Of a stretch of 60,000 nucleotides of DNA, positions 1 to 13,152 are shown in pieces. Source of the stretch: Lingula anatina (Eukaryota > Brachiopoda > Lingulata > Lingulida > Lingulidae); the NCBI RefSeq assembly GCF_001039355.2, contig NW_019775636.1, positions 201,802 to 261,801 of the forward strand. The letters run 5' to 3'. How positions within the stretch are numbered: the first letter of the stretch is position 1; every line of letters starts with the position of its first letter. Position numbers and translations under genes: made by a program. The notes beneath the pieces are model-generated. The model was not told the origin of the DNA, ran no database searches, and saw only the letters and a program-made list of their open reading frames with translations.

Positions 1-2383
1 ATGAATCGGAACTTATGGATAACTGTTGACAAGGAGTAAGGCACTGCAATTCGCGAAGTACAACCTACAAGTAACTTTCGTAAAATCCATCAATTTTTCT
101 AAAAGACTAGAAATACGTACAGTGTATTGGAGATTGTGTTGATAATATTTCAGTTTATTAGGGACGGAAACAATGCAAACAATGCATGTTGAGTGTACGA
201 TAGGCATGCTGCCAGTAATTTCAAAAAGTGCGATCATTTTTCTAAAAAATTGGATTTTTTTCAGTAAGCCTACATGCTTTCATAGGATTTTGAAAAAGGT
301 CGTATCTTTCATCCTCGCCTCGAAAGATCGTGTGAGGATATCATATTTACACGGCGGGGTTCACATTATTGTTGACAAAACAAGGCCTCACAGCTACAAG
401 GTCTGGCAAAATTGCGTGAGGAAAACAACTGCAAAGCAGTCCATCTTCCGTGTCGTCCATGCCAATTATTGTTCCTCAAACCAAGGATAAACCTCAAATT
501 TTGTTTGTTTTTGCGGTCATTTCAATCGGTGGATCTGCAAAAAGGGGTGCATCTTTAAAACCCACTGATTTGCCAGAGAATATAAGGATTAAATATATAA
601 GCGCCTTAGACCGTATACGGCAAAGTAATATTTCCCGGAAAGGTCAAGGCGTTTCTTTTAATAACCAACATATCCGTAAGCCAAATCCAAAACCGTTCAC
701 AGAATTATATTATCTATAAATACACTAATAGTTTCTCAGTTTGTAGCTTTTGAATTTCTCTCGTTATCGTAAAATCCACTCCTGGCGGTATAAAATATGG
801 ATTTTGAACCCGAAAAAAGTTTACGGATCCCATTTTTTTCACGTTTTGGACAGGGAATTTAGTGAAACGGAGGAAACTAGTGGAATTTATTTTCATTTTG
901 CCAAACAAAGGTCTACCCCGCATTGTATGCATGTAGAATTGGATCAAGAAGACTTCATCATTATTGCAAGTATTGATTTAGAGGTGTGATGAGGTGATGA
1001 TGAACACTGCTTGCCACATTTGATATTGCGTTTCAGATTTGGCCAAAGCTCTGTAAAATCAAATTTGAAAGGTATCAATTCTGTGCTATTTGATTAGAGA
1101 TATATTATATGTCATAGGGTGACCGTTAATTGCCAATTGGCATTCGGTAAACTCCACGTGACCGGCAAACAATATCAGAATTGAACAAAAGTCACGTTAA
1201 CGGTTGGCGGGTAATTGGTTAGACAAACGACATCAACCAACCTTAGAAAATTAGCACTGAGCTAAATTGGAAATCTGAGCCGATTGACAAAATGAACGTA
1301 TTTTGGGACTGTATCAGAAAAAAAAGCCTACAAAATATTTGTGTATGTGTTTATATTTACATGTGCCTTTATATGTTCTTCATGTGTAAACGAGAGAAAT
1401 AAATGAATTGAAACTGATAGATTAAACTAAGTGGGCCTATTAATTAAATCAACCAATGAAGCGGCAAAAAGTTATTGACGTGTGAACAACTTGTGAACGT
1501 GTGTTAAACGCTATGTAGCGTAATAACATGTTAAAACCTCTAAAAGTGTGCTGGTACAGACAGATCTAATGTACCGCTCGATGTTAAAGTGGCTTCACTA
1601 AATAAGTGTATGGTTGTGGGTTGTACAGGTATATACTGTTCATTACAAAAGATTGAATCAACTCGTCTTTACCTACTTGTAGGTTACGTAATTAACTTTG
1701 GGGAAAATACAAATTGTGTTTCAAAGCCCTTGTACGTACGAGTTAAATATTCCTATCAAATCAGCCTTGAGACAATACTTCAAACACGCAAAACGTGGGT
1801 GCATTTCATTCCAGTCGCGAAACCCTAACGGACCCCGTAAGCCATACATGTCTCTTAACCGTCATGGTTGATCAAATGAAGCTATCAACTAATCAATCGA
1901 TCCTTTCCTTAACGTTTCTTGTAATTTAAAGGAAATATCCTCACACATAGAGTAATCACAAGCACGGGTTTCAGAAAAAAATAACAATAATTAGGGTGCC
2001 GTGGGTAAGTCTGGAAGGGTCTCGGACACCCAGTGCCTCAGCAACAATAAAAAGATCAACATATTGACGGAAATCAATGATGGCTAGACAGTACAAAATC
2101 ACACATGTTTGTCCAATTCCCATGTATTGCTGGCCAAATCCCCCAAATCAATTTTGAAATGGTGTTAAATTAATTGCAAGTAAACTGGGAAGGTGTCACT
2201 GTTGCATGTCGCGTTATATTAAGTTGGTGTGGGCGAAAATGTAGGGTAAAAATTATGAAACAGTGTTTACATGATAGCAGAGGCGAGAAAATGCGAAGGA
2301 GGAACTGGGTAGTGGATTAATGACAGGTGTTGTCAGTTCCTAAAGATTAAACTCGGTACTGTGCCATGGTGATGGATGTGATA
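1..2383. other. Intergenic, nothing recognised
   Basis: AT-rich sequence with overlapping open frames of up to about 105 codons on both strands and no recognisable domain, exon border pair or RNA gene. Confidence 0.6.
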
Positions 2384-2497
2384 GATACAATACGAGTCGC
2401 CGAGCTGTACGTGAAATATTACGAGTGTATTGGCGAGCCGCAGGCGAGACAATACACGAGTAATTTTCACGTACAGCTCGGCGACGAGTGTTGTATC
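2384..2497. repeat. Near-perfect palindrome with arms of about 51 bp
   Basis: GATACAATACGAGTCGCCGA and GCTGTACGTGAAA on the left are mirrored by TTTCACGTACAGC, TCGGCGACGAGTGTTGTATC on the right, with only a few mismatches. The short centre holds GGCGAGCCGCAGGCGAGAC, itself partly symmetrical. It resembles a MITE or foldback element. Confidence 0.85.
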
Positions 2498-2499
2498 TG

Positions 2500-2636
2500 G
2501 CTTAAACCACGGCCTATGATTGGCTACAACACTAGTAGTGCAACAGACCGTGGAACGCACTCGTACATGACGTGCTTGTATGTCAAATACAGCACGGCTG
2601 AGTCTTTTGTTCTACGTGCTAGCCGTGGTTTAAAAA
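2500..2636. repeat. Second inverted repeat abutting the palindrome
   Basis: TTAAACCACGGC at about 2,501-2,512 pairs with GCCGTGGTTTAA at about 2,622-2,633. ACACTAGTAGTGCA and other short symmetric words lie inside. Together with the preceding palindrome it may be one composite element of about 250 bp. Confidence 0.6.
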
Positions 2637-3120
2637 ACAGTTACAAACCTATGCACACAGTAATCATGCAACTCATATAATTCATGAGACGTTTCCAACC
2701 TAATAGTGGAGTCGATAATAAAGAAAAGGGCACTACCCTAAACTATTTGAAGTAACGAGAAGGTCTCATGGTCTGGTAGATGGTCGATATTGAGCGTTAA
2801 GATTTCAAAATATAAAGAAGCTGTGACAGTTGTTGGTGTCCTTATCCTACAAGATTTTTTCCACAACAACCGACTGTTCAGAGAAATGTTTAGATGACGA
2901 GAACAATAATATCATACTCAAGTATTTTATTCATGTAAATTCGTCTGATGCTGACTTAAATGACATCTCATGCAAATTAAATAATTATTTAGATAATTTG
3001 AAGCAATCAAAGGTACGAGTGTCTTCCCCTCATACTTTCAGTTTCAGTTCGCAACATCAAAACCCCCTCTCTCTGTCTGATATTAAAAAAGAAAGTATAT
3101 ACTTGTCAACAGTATAAAAA

Positions 3121-3147
3121 GATAAATAAATAAATAAATAAATAAAA
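3121..3147. repeat. (AAAT)n microsatellite
   Basis: Six ATAA-type units in succession. Confidence 0.9.
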
Positions 3148-3897
3148 CATTGGATGACGAACTACTACTTTTCTCCGAAACCAAATTTCTGTTAGTTTCA
3201 TCAGTGGGCGATGACAGCTCACATAATTGCCAACAATTGCGTGAGACTCAAACGTTATGAAACCCACCGCAGCTGGGTATGAAGGCATCTTTCACACCGA
3301 CATGTCACGCAGAGGGATTTGGACGAGCCAGGGGCGTTTTTCTGGAAAGCCGTGTGCGTGTTTCAGAAGCAATTTCCATAATCAGTTATCTTTGTCCTTG
3401 GCTCTTCTTTCTGTTGTTTACACACCGAATTTTCAACTCCAAGGGGCTGTTTCATAGATATATAAAAATGTAAAAAAGTAAAGTCGGTAGCTTGGTCTAA
3501 ACTTTAGACCAACGATTTAGACTACAGTGGACCCTAGATAACCCGACTAAATAAAGAAGCACGCCTGTTCTCGAACAGGAAAACCATAGCTAATGTATCA
3601 GACTAAATAAATCCCTTATCAAGATGGAAAGCTCGTTTGCTGAAGCTATCTGTACGTGCAGGTAACGTTCTTAGCGCTAAACCAAGGTATCTTAACTAAT
3701 ATCTCCGGTGTCAGGCATATAGACATATAAAATATAGGCCACAGACAACGCTTCCAATTGTTTTGGACACCTGTGCAGTATAATCCCGCAACGAAACAGC
3801 GAGGAGGTAATTAGTCAATTAAAGACAACGAGTATAATGCCGTGAAAAGAACATCAGACAATATCATCCTTAGAAATATATCAGGCCTGTCACAAAA

Positions 3898-4130
3898 TTT
3901 TCTGCAAATTTGCAAGAAAATGAATACTTTCGTGTAAACTTTTATACAGAGGAGGGGCTCCTTGCAAATTTGCATTGAATTTATATGAAAATAAAGAATT
4001 TCTTGTAAATGTGCCGCAAATTGAGACGTTCTTGCAAAATGTCTGCAAATTTGCCGCAATGCAATTATTTTCTTGCACACGCATACAGTCTCAGCAAATT
4101 CGGTGCAAACTTTTCATTTTGCAAAGGGCA
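3898..4130. repeat. Cluster of TGCAAATTTGC palindromes
   Basis: CTGCAAATTTGCAAG, TTGCAAATTTGCAT and CTGCAAATTTGCCG occur at about 3,902, 3,963 and 4,041. Degenerate forms (GCCGCAAATTGAG, GGTGCAAACTTTTCATTTTGC) lie between and after them. The spacing is irregular (about 60-80 bp). Small overlapping open frames here are by-products and match nothing known. Confidence 0.5.
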
Positions 4131-4918
4131 GCAGCTATTCGTCAGTATGCTCTTCAAACAGCATTGCATCACTGTACCCGTATGTGCTTTTGACCCCGGA
4201 TTGACTTCTTTTATAAATGATAATAAAACATCCCGTCCGGTATTCAATCCAATCAACCCGATTTTCCAAAACGACCATCAAATAGAGAGTATGATTAAAT
4301 AATGAAGAAAAGTGATCATTTTAAGCAATTTATTCCAGAAGGTGCGCCCGAAGCAGTCTTAAACGCATATAATGTCATCACATGCGAAAAAAGTAATTGC
4401 TGAAAAAAAAAAAACTAAAATATCATGAGGGGTGATCATTCAGGATTCATAAGCCTGGTTATGGATTTTCCTTAGGAAATTAAACTCTTTAATAAAAAAA
4501 GGAGCGCTTTTCCTTAATGTTCTTTTGCCGTGATTTGGCTGGGAAAACTATTTGTCCCCTGACCAACTTGACGCCAATCAAAACGGTGATGATTTCAGAT
4601 ACATTAGCCTGCAGGATGTAATGAAGAAAAATTACCCGATAGAGTATCGAGAAAAGTGGCCTCATCTATAAGAACACATGTACTATACAGGAATCACCAT
4701 CGATTGAGACAAGTGAAAACTGACTGGCAACTCGACATTGCGTCTCCTTCCAGGCTACACGTTTAGCCAGTGTCAGGGCGTGAGCGTCGTTTTTCCATAT
4801 AATTTTACCTGGGATTTGCTGCGCAATTAATAGAAAATCCTTAGTTGTAATGCTAGCAGGTTAATTGTCTCATAAGTAAAATGGGCCTATTTTGCACAGC
4901 CTGGAATCATCTCAATCA

Positions 4919-4921
<3 letters not shown>

Positions 4922-4965
<44 letters not shown>
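4922..4965. repeat. (GA)n microsatellite
   Basis: About 22 uninterrupted GA units. Confidence 0.98.
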
Positions 4966-4967
<2 letters not shown>

Positions 4968-5813
4968 AATTAACTGTGATCACATGGCATTTGCGTTTTT
5001 GGGCATTTAAGTTTTCAGAGTTTGAATCCTAGCTGGAATATAGTCTGTTCGCGTTATCGGCATGGGGGTAATCTATTTCAAGCACAGTATATACCGAGGG
5101 AGTCCTCTAAAACAGATATTGTTTTCACAAGTAAGTACCGTATGGGCTATCTGGACTAATGAGGGTCCACATGGTTAACAAAGGGTTCAACATAGGTCCA
5201 ATTACTCTTTACCCAAACTAACCAATTGGAACCCATCTAGAACCCACTTGTGTTGGGCTGAAAGCTGATACGTCAACTAGGATAGCGACTCAACTACCAC
5301 AGATTATCGCAAAACCATTTCAAATCCAATGTGTATCGTCAAAACGTTATTTTACTCTACTTGATGACAGAATGTCGTGCACTTGGCAATGCACTTTAAA
5401 AGGGACAAATGCATGAACAGCACCACTGAAACTACCTCACAAATGTACCAGTGGTAGGGCATGTCTATAATGACATTACATCCATTCATTATAATAGAGA
5501 GCCTTTTGAGTTTATGACTGTGGGAACGTCATACTCCTAGTTCGAAACAATTAAATCATTTCTTATCCTGTACAAACGAATGATGTAATCAAACTGTCCA
5601 TTACATTGATCAATTACCCTAGCTATTTATGAGAGGTATCGCCAATTAGTGCACATTTATAGATTTTAGTAAACCTTGTTAATGGATGTCTATGAAAAGT
5701 GAGCAACACAAACTACTGTATTCATAATGCTTAGTACTTAATTAGTTATTCAAATGATTAATGGAATTCTTTAACTCCACATACACTTTTTACCCTATGA
5801 ACATACATGTGTA

Positions 5814-5853
<40 letters not shown>

Positions 5854-8800
5854 GGGGGCTGAGTGGATTTGTTGGAATTTTCACTTCGGCTCACTTGTTT
5901 CATTTAATTTAGTTTAGTTTCTCATGTACAATGTAGCTCTTTATAAAATCATCGTGGAAGCCGCTCGGAAAGCACGCTTTTTGCCGAAGCAGGTCACCAG
6001 TAAATCAACCAATTTAAAGGAAGTTGCAATCAACCTCTCATTACACGCGGTTACCTCTTTCCTGGTAACTCCAGATGTCGAGACAGGAAAAACTTCAAAA
6101 TGTTTTTTGAATAAAACTGAACTCTACTCTGTGTGAGTGGTTTAGCTGATAACAGATTGCACGTGGCGGTTGCTTTTTCTCCGGTAACAGCCTTAATGTG
6201 CCGCTTGAGGGAAGTACTTTCCAGTGTGTAATTAAAGCTAAAAAGAATGTGAAAGTAAACTTAATTGAATTCCGGGTCGGCAGCGGGTGTTCCAAATTGA
6301 CGGCAGAATTTGTTCCATTGCTTGTACCTTTACGCCTATTAGAAATAAAAGTGGTGCGAGAACAGCAGGTGGGTTGACTGGCCACACGTGAGATGTTTCT
6401 ATTGGAACTTAATTGAACGGACAGGACGTTAGTGCAAACTTGTACGTACTAGCTATAGCAATGAGGTGCTGGGATAAATTAGTTTAACGGTCACCTCGAC
6501 CTTTTTTGTCTCAGCGTTTTTCTTTAACCAATGTCAGGAAGGGAACATTTTAACTAGCACACGGTGACTGAATGCTGCAGTTAAGTAGAGCCCTTGGTAA
6601 TTAAGGGTAGTTTTTAAAAAGATACATTCTCAAGTTGAACCAAGTTACGGTTAGGATTATCCATGCGGTTGTTACCCTAAATATAGTCAATAATGACTAC
6701 TGTGCAGACTGGGTGACTATCAGAAGCAATAGAGAAACAGTTGCGTGGTTCACAATGGAGGATCATATTCAAGACCACTGGCAGAGTATGGCAGAGTAAG
6801 GCAGAATAATCTGCTGCCTATAGCATCATAGAAGACTATGGTTATTTATTGAGTCTGTCTCGACACACCCTACCGTCCAGACAACCACTGAACCGAAACG
6901 AGATGTATAAAAAATCGACAAAGTATGGACTGACGGGAAAATACAATGCGCCAAGTGGGCCGTATAAATTTACGGTTGACCAGAGTGTTACACTAATGCT
7001 TTGAATCTATAACACAGAATGAGGAAGTGTGAGATGCAGTATTATCAATTTACTTCACTTAAAGCTGTTATCATAATGGATATGGCGATTTACAAGCCTT
7101 AACTAAGTCATCCAGTCGTAATATGGTCGATATCTCTTTTATACTCTTTTATAGATGATTATTGCGGTTTTATTAGAAACACAGTGCCTTAATTTGGCAT
7201 ATTGTGGTCAATGAAACTGTATGTTAATTTCCAATTCTACCATAATTTCATCAACTGTCGGGTCAACTAATTGTAATAATAATAATAATGAAATAAATTG
7301 CCAACATATTTCGGTAATGAGCATACTTAATTCACCTAATGTAAAAATTACACTTTTAGACATAAAATAACAGGAACTGGCGCCGAACAAGTCGATGTCA
7401 CTAAAACACTCTAAGTACACGTCCTTAACGGCGTGTGCATTTCAATTGAGAGGATCCGTGTTAATTAAAATAATTGTACCTAATTTTGGAAATCAATTGC
7501 TTGATGGCGCACTTGTAAGGTACAACGCGCCCAAGTAAAAATTACCTGTGAAAAAAATCGCTAGAAGAGTGAAACCATGGCTGGGAAATGTTTTCACTCT
7601 TCTTTCTAAAATTGGGATGGAAAACAGCTTCCACGTTAAACTTCCTGTGTTCGCAATATTTTAGTTAGTTCATTTGGTGTGCAAACATTGCATGTTGGGT
7701 TTTGTCGATTTCATTTCATCGCTTTAGACATTGTTAAATTCACTGCAAAACACAGGTTAGTTTTAAGTTCAGCCAATCTAGATAATGACTAACAGAAAGT
7801 TACAAATAAGACATTAATTTGCTAGTCTATTCTCCGGTTTCGATTGACCATTGGCGAATCCTTCTATCTGTTATGTTAAACGATGGTTCGCATGCATCTT
7901 GCAATTATACGAGGTCGTTTTTGAAGCCCACCGAATAGGGATCATACTTAATAATGTGATGACAACAGTCACGATTTGAGGCACTGTTTCTTGGCATCAA
8001 AATTTTGGTTTTGCACGCAATGAATATGGAACAGACAGCGTTGTTGTGTTAGCCTGTATTTGGTATAGTTTCAGTAAAAATGAAGTTAACAGCAGCTACT
8101 GGAAATCAAGTTGATGTGATGCCTTTGTGTATGATTAAAATTACATGTATATCTGTTGGTCACTGAAATATCTGCTAAATTTTGTTTCCCATATCAGATA
8201 CGGTGTCGTGTTATCAATACTGAGTTTTCAATTCATTCGAGCGGTTAATGTAGTAATTTGGTAATGAAGAAATTGGTACATTATAGTGTGCGTTAATTCA
8301 AATAAAAAACATTGATCTCTTAAGCTTGCTTGGACCTCAACATTTTTGTCCCTTCACAAGTTCCCCATTAGTCGATATGCTTCAAAAGAGCAAGTCAAAA
8401 CCCATCGGCCTAGACTTAGACAGCTAACGTCGGAAAGCCAGGCAACCACATTGAGTCGACTTCCAAATATCACTCCAAGAGCTTATATACGAATGATGGG
8501 CGAACAGTTAATCAATTGGCATACTGAAATGGACCACTAGCACCAAGAGGAGGACAGACATTCATCCAGGCAACTTGAACAGTGGAATCGGTAAAACCCC
8601 AAAAATGATGTAACTCTGTAAAACATTGTACTGTATCGTTTCCGGGAAGTTTATAAAGACGCTGCTTGATCGAATTTAATCGACTCCCTCTGAACTATAT
8701 TTCTACATGACATTGACATATTGGGTTCTATAGACATAATAGCATTTAACTCTGCTAGTATCCCAACGGGTAGGCGCACACAATTTGTGTCAAATTTGAG

Positions 8801-11800
8801 TAAGCAGGGTATCAAAATTTGGCAATCAGTCTGACTGGTCCAGTGGCGCCTGTAACGATTTTATGTCAAAACAATCACTCATAAGTGTTCAGTTTGTGAG
8901 TACCACATCAAGGCAATGGTAATTTTCCAGTTTTGTTGCCAAGGTTTGCCCCTCTGTCGAACCCTCTGAATAGAATCAATGCAGATTTCGATCAAAGCAA
9001 AAGCCGTTTTTGCAAGTATATAATAAGGTCTTCAAACAACAGATTAAAGTCGAGTTACCACTCCTACAATGTGTCAGTGTTTCATAATATGCCTCCATTA
9101 GGAGATGAGGCTTAAGGCTTCATAGAAGCCTCTATCTAGGGTGACGTAACCCCCATTTCTCCATCTATTTTACTTAGGCAGAAACGGCAACAGGGGCCAA
9201 AATGATCTGTACCATCGTTTCCTAATTTTGAAATTGTAGCCTTTGGTTTGTATATACATATGCATATAGATCTGATATTGCTCCATGGTAACAAAACATG
9301 CTTTTTTCAAGTAAAAAATCTCCCGAAAATTCACTAAACCTGTCCAGTTAATTAGCCAGGCCAATTTTTAAAACAAGAAAAGTCATATCAGGTAAAGTAA
9401 ATGGTACGATATGGCGCATAACAAAAGATAATAATAATTCAGTTTATATATATATTAGATGTGAAACATTCATAAACAAGTGATATTGCTACGAGCCTTC
9501 TTTAACATTTTAGTGAAACGAATATGTTAAGATATACGTGTAAAATAATTGCATGCACATTTACTAGTAAGCTGAAGGATTACGTGCTAGAATTAAAACT
9601 TGAAACTGCAAACGGGATCAAACTTCAAACACTTACTCCCTTTAAAAAGTAAACAGAACCCTTAACACGGTACTATATGACCAATAAAACATGATATGTA
9701 CCTGTATCTAGCCAATGTACGTTATTAAGTATAGCAGGGATATGAAATGCATTTTACTACCATTACTTCTACCAAAGTGTTTATGTTTTCACCATAATTT
9801 GTCTTTTGTTTTTACCAGCCTAACTTACAGTGTTATGTATGAATTTTGATGGAATTTTTAGAATACCTGTAGATCAGAGATGGGCTGACTAAATAAGGGT
9901 ACTGAAGATGTTCGCGATGATTTTTAAATCAACTAATGGTTGATTATTAGGTAGTTATTTGTCCTGGCAGAGGTCTGGATTCAGTATCAGAATTATTAAA
10001 TTGGTATTCTTACAGCTCATTTGTCTTACTTTAAACCTGCATCAACCAGTGTCACCCGAGGTGACAGAGGAACAGCCGTTACCAATATCAGTTCACTGTG
10101 GGTGGATAATAGCTAGGACAGGAGCTTGCTAGACCACAGTGATCTACATCTATTAACTTTGGAACAGATATTATCCATAACGATCTCTGTCTATCAGAAA
10201 CACGTCTGTTTTTCCCTCACTAAGGACAGAGGATCGATTCCAATTCATTTTTTACAAAAGATCCGCGCAGTAATTTATCTCGATTTGCGAGAAATATAAT
10301 CTTATTTCAATTAAGCCGCGCAGAGATAAACTACTCATTTTGACAGTCTGTATGTAGTAAATGAAGATGAATCTGGCTCTGGTAAGTGTGACTTGAGAAG
10401 AGATGAAAGAACATCATTTGCCAGAGCAGGACCACACGTCTGGTTCTTGTAGTGGAGTGTTTTTTTATGAGATGTCGTGATTGAAAACATAATTTGGTTT
10501 AGATTGCATCTCGACAGCTCAGCCATTGAAGTTCATTATATTTATATATACTGTTCCTTCTCAGCCAATTCATAGATCAAATGCGGAAGAGGAAAGGGAA
10601 AACATACCCATGAGATCCCATGTTACGTCAACGAAATAAATGGCACCATGCTCGATTTAATTTCGTTTTTTCTCTTGTCAAAAAATATCAAAAAGCTGGC
10701 AAAGGTGTATCATGATATTAAATAGACAAATGAATTAATGATGGATAAATTGATACTTCAAGTGAAACTTGTTTCTATTCATATGTACCACACCTAAAGG
10801 TAATAATATAATAAAAAATCCACAGCTTTTGTCATTATAACTTCATATAATTGCAATACATAATTTAAGAGCGTGGCTTCTCTGTTAAAATGAGCTAGCC
10901 TAAAGACCCAATAAAATTACTATTATCATATATGTCGACAGACATTCGATGCAAAGACCGTGGGAGCATTACTTTATAAATATAATATAACTGCCACATT
11001 ATTTCTATTATTTCCAAGAAAAGAAAGTACCATGAAAGACGATCATAAACGGAATAATTAATACTTCATAACAATACACTTCAGAGCAGTTAATTAATTG
11101 TCATTATTTGTAATTGACACATCAAAAGCATCCTGCTGTCGTAATATCTTGCGTAATGACCCGTAAAATAGCAAAGAAAGCAATTTCATATATATCATCA
11201 TTTAAAAACATGATAACCGGTAATTTTTTTTTCAGTGCATGATCATTTATGATATTAGTATATTCACATTAACTTTCACACAACAGTCCCTAAACGTCAA
11301 TCAACAGATTGTCAGCAGTTGAACAGGCAAGGGGAAACTTTGTCAGTGGCGTTGACAAGTAACAATGATTCAGGAAGATTTAACCTGGACGAGGGACGTA
11401 TAAATCACGTACATGTAAAGCTTGGAATCTTATGTTTAAAACTAATTGTTTATTTTTACCTACAAGCATGGAATTTGGCAAACTTGAAAAGAATGAAGAC
11501 GTTAGCCATCTTAGATATAAGGACATTTCTGTAAATTCCAAACAAACGCCGAAATCAAACATGAATGCAAAATTATAAGATTGAACTGAAACGCCAGAGA
11601 GGGTCAATCCAAGCCACTAGTTATCGCCGCAGGGGGTGTGGGTGGGGGGACATTGTGACTGCTGATCATTAAACATATTGATCAGTAGATCGATAGAAAA
11701 AAAACACCGACGAAAAAGAGTAACTGCATGACACAGTCTATGATATGATAAAAAAACAATAAAAATAGAAATACTTTTATTATCAAGACAATGGATTTCA

Positions 11801-12780
11801 CAAAGAAAGAAATTCGCACCAGAGTTTGTTTTTAATCAGAACTACGGAAGAGTACTTGGATTTCGACATTTCAAAATGAAACAGTCCGTATGATCTGTTT
11901 ATAAACATACATGTATTACCAGTTAGTGTCTAGTAGGTCTCTTTATATAAATATTTCCGCAAAGTAACAGTAAACTTACTCCAGATAACATGGGTCAGTT
12001 GTGTAGAATTACCTACGTTATTACTGTATATTGCTATTAACTACAACATCTGCTTGGAGATGCGTTTATTATCACCAAAGGGCCGTGCTCAAATTGAGTA
12101 TTTTTACCAAGCAGTCGACGGGGCAAAAACCAGTTAGTACATCGTAAGGCGTCATGCAAAACACTCCTTTTCGGTGGTCTCAAAACACAGATCTGTATTG
12201 GCTTTTGATTTAACCATTACACATAGTAATTCTCTGAGGGATATTAAATTTCATCATGTGCCAAGTATGCCAAGTATAACACTCATCTGGGAGTTAAAAA
12301 AGGAATTGTTTAACCCGATTACGATTAATATAGGTAATATACATACTTATGCATGGAATTATTTTACAAGAATTGGTGCAAATAAAAGCAATGCAAAAAT
12401 ATGTAGATGTGATATACTCTTTGTCTTACTATTTAGCTGCATGGCTGTCATATCTCATTTGTTAAGTGGGCCGATTTCTTCTACCATTACAAATTCCGAT
12501 ATTTCATTGCATCATTGGATGTGTAATGATCGCATTAAATTGAAATTTGACTAGATCTACCCAAATGAAGCTATAAGACAGGAAACCATTGCATCCTTCA
12601 TGCAGGAAGGAATTTAATGAGTGAAACAAATATCTTATCGTGAATACAATTTGTTGGCATCAACTGGTCGGGGGAACTAAACGTGAACTGATAAAAACAC
12701 GCGAGCTCCATTCCCAAATGACCATGTGGTAAAAGTTCACTATGTGATAAAAGTCTCAAATTGACCAATATAACCCTAGG
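4966..12780. other. Intergenic, mostly unique AT-rich DNA
   Basis: Apart from the second GA repeat, I see only small features: a GGCAGAGTA-type triplet repeat near 6,780-6,805 and a short GTGTCACC..GGTGACA palindrome near 10,050. The longest frame (12,174-12,554, plus strand, 126 codons) has no recognisable motif. Confidence 0.55.
5817..5851. repeat. (GA)n microsatellite
   Basis: About 17 GA units, followed by GCGGGGGGC. Confidence 0.98.
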
Positions 12781-13152
12781 GTGACACTCAGACTAGTGCG
12801 CTTGATTTGGTCGTAAAGTGCAATTTTAGATCACAAATGATCTTGCACTGTCTTAATCATTACAGGAGTAGTCTTAAAATGGACTGAATCTGCTTTTAAG
12901 ATCAACAATGATGTAACACCTATTTAAGTGATCAAGCAATTTCCTCCCCTCACAATGGGGGATACCTCCCCTCACAATAGAGGACACCTCTGCTTACAAT
13001 AGGAGAATGCGTGAGGGGAGACAATTGCATCACAAAATAATTAAAAGTCAGTCCAGTAATGGTCTCACTTATGGTTTAAGACCCTGTAAGATTATTTGTG
13101 ATCTGAAATTGAACTTAAAGACCAAATCAGACGCACTATTGTCAGCTGACCT
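12781..13152. mobile_element. Foldback element with internal 22-bp tandem repeats
   Basis: The left arm (TAGTGCGCTTGATTTGGTCG, GATCACAAATGATCTTGCA) pairs with the right arm read in reverse (AATAGTGCGTCTGATTTGGT, GATCACAAATAATCTTACA). The arms are imperfect and about 130-150 bp long. Between them lie three 22-bp repeats at 12,943, 12,965 and 12,987. Terminal GTGACA and GTCAGC words roughly mirror each other. There is no coding frame, and no clear target duplication was seen. Confidence 0.75.
12943..13008. repeat. Three 22-bp tandem repeats at the centre of the foldback element
   Basis: The units begin CCTCCCCTCACAATGGGG, CCTCCCCTCACAATAGAG and CCTCTGCTTACAATAGGA. A reversed GTGAGGGGAG immediately follows at 13,011, so the array's own first half is mirrored and could extend the hairpin. 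Confidence 0.85.

Noticed and set aside
1120-1230. Possible inverted repeat around CCGTTAATTGCC / GGTTGGCGGGTAATT
   Set aside because: Pairing is patchy and not better than expected for a region rich in TTAA and GCC words.
5015-5040. GAGTTTGAATCCT resembling a tRNA B box
   Set aside because: No matching A box or cloverleaf stems upstream.
12174-12554. 126-codon plus-strand open frame
   Set aside because: No recognisable domain and an amino-acid composition as expected from AT-rich DNA. No suitable splice sites or homologous motif were seen.
12943-13008. Regular short repeats considered as a CRISPR-like array
   Set aside because: The units are contiguous with no spacers and sit inside a eukaryotic foldback element.
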